Part shown: positions 6,303 through 6,803 of the stretch, one piece after another
Layout: the number at the start of each line of letters is the position of its first letter
How positions within the stretch are numbered: position 1 is the stretch's first letter
Source of the DNA: Desulfobacterales bacterium
GTDB lineage: Bacteria; Desulfobacterota; Desulfobacteria; Desulfobacterales; C00003060
Direction: 5' to 3'
Length of the DNA: 6,803 bases
Assembly: GCA_020347085.1 (NCBI GenBank)
Contig: CP070769.1
Span: forward strand, 721,322-728,124
Made by a program: the position numbers and the translations under genes
Notes under the pieces: model-generated
What the model was told of the DNA's origin: nothing
The model's input: the letters and a program-made list of their open reading frames with translations, nothing else
The model's database searches: none

Positions 6303-6803
6303 TTATGCTCCAGTAAGTGGAGGAAGTGCGTAATAACTGGGGTCTTCCAGAAGGACCCAGATTACGTGCGTTACCAATCCATTAGGATATTTGTTGGCAG
6401 CTGGGTACCCGTTTGCCTGCAGGTATCGAACCCGCCTGTTTGCCTTACGACGCATCTTGACGAATTCCCCCGTCTTGATAGCCCCGGTGGGACACACAAG
6501 TTCACAGGCCGGCCTGTTGGACCTGGCGAACTTACCCTTGTAGAGATCCATTCCGGTGGCCGCTCCTTTGAGGTTCGCATTGCGCCACCTGTCATAGCAA
6601 AAATCGCATTTGTTCGCCTTCCCGTCCATAGGACTCCCGGTAACAAGGACTGAACCGTCGTTTTTTCTATACCGGGGTATGCCCATGGTGCTCCACTCCT
6701 TTGTCCTAAAGGGACAAGCCACCTGGCACGGTTTTATCTCGTCGGTACTGCAAGCCGAAGGGTCACACGTGTCCTTGATCACAACAAACCTCTGAGCAGG
6801 TCC
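6303..6803 (-). CDS. Formate dehydrogenase beta (4Fe-4S) subunit, C-terminal part (5' end beyond right edge)
   Basis: The last 166 codons of an iron-sulfur protein; the frame is open to the right edge, so the GTG at 6782 is unlikely to be the start. Numbering from the edge, cysteines fall as C13-X4-C18-X7-C26-X3-C30-P and as CDFC (66-69) with PACELVCP (100-104). This is the dicluster ferredoxin arrangement of beta subunits of molybdenum or tungsten oxidoreductases, here with CPTGAI and a closing HVIWVLLEDP stretch common in periplasmic formate dehydrogenases. It would pass electrons from the catalytic subunit to a cytochrome or quinone partner. The upstream cluster motifs lie outside the window. 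The immediately following fdhE supports FDH rather than a DMSO or nitrite reductase subunit; the family-level call is sure, the substrate is inferred from neighbours. Confidence 0.87.
   Translation of the reverse strand, partial: GPAQRFVVIKDTCDPSACSTDEIKPCQVACPFRTKEWSTMGIPRYRKNDGSVLVTGSPMDGKANKCDFCYDRWRNANLKGAATGMDLYKGKFARSNRPACELVCPTGAIKTGEFVKMRRKANRRVRYLQANGYPAANKYPNGLVTHVIWVLLEDPSYYALPPLTGA

Noticed and set aside
6782..6782. GTG at 6782 as the start of a complete small ferredoxin
   Set aside because: The frame stays open to the window edge and the visible part has only the C-terminal cluster motifs of a longer beta subunit.

Overview
The window looks like chromosomal DNA of an anaerobic, respiratory bacterium, most likely of the former Deltaproteobacteria (Desulfobacterota: sulfate or metal reducers and relatives). 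This is inferred from content: a large multiheme cytochrome c, a periplasmic-type formate dehydrogenase iron-sulfur subunit next to FdhE and MoaA, and a secreted subtilase with C-terminal beta-sandwich modules. No rRNA, tRNA, CRISPR array, transposase or phage gene is visible.

Left part (1-1286, minus strand): most of a membrane-anchored or secreted c-type cytochrome. Eight heme-binding motifs lie in one frame, followed by an IPT/TIG-like module that runs off the left edge. It is easily missed because it starts with GTG and has no stop inside the window. A 494-base AT-rich gap (1287-1780) separates it from a divergently transcribed gene. The gap holds a long imperfect inverted repeat (1354-1402), a smaller hairpin (1590-1610) and weak promoter candidates in both directions.

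Middle (1781-3796, plus strand): a complete exported subtilisin-family (S8) serine protease with a propeptide, an intact Asp/His/Ser triad and oxyanion Asn, a Ca-loop-rich beta-sandwich region and a C-terminal IPT/TIG domain. The IPT-like tails of the protease and the cytochrome share a pattern, so the divergent pair may make two cell-surface partners. This is the least ordinary part of the window.

Right part (4178-6803, minus strand): an operon-like run transcribed leftward: 3' end of a formate dehydrogenase beta (4Fe-4S) subunit, then fdhE (FDH maturation factor), then moaA (GTP 3',8-cyclase, first step of molybdopterin synthesis). The catalytic subunit gene is presumably beyond the right edge. 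The logic is coherent: an electron-transfer subunit, a chaperone needed to activate the catalytic subunit, and the enzyme that starts synthesis of its Mo/W cofactor. A perfect 12-bp stem lies between fdhB and fdhE, and a terminator-like structure lies between the convergent protease and moaA genes.
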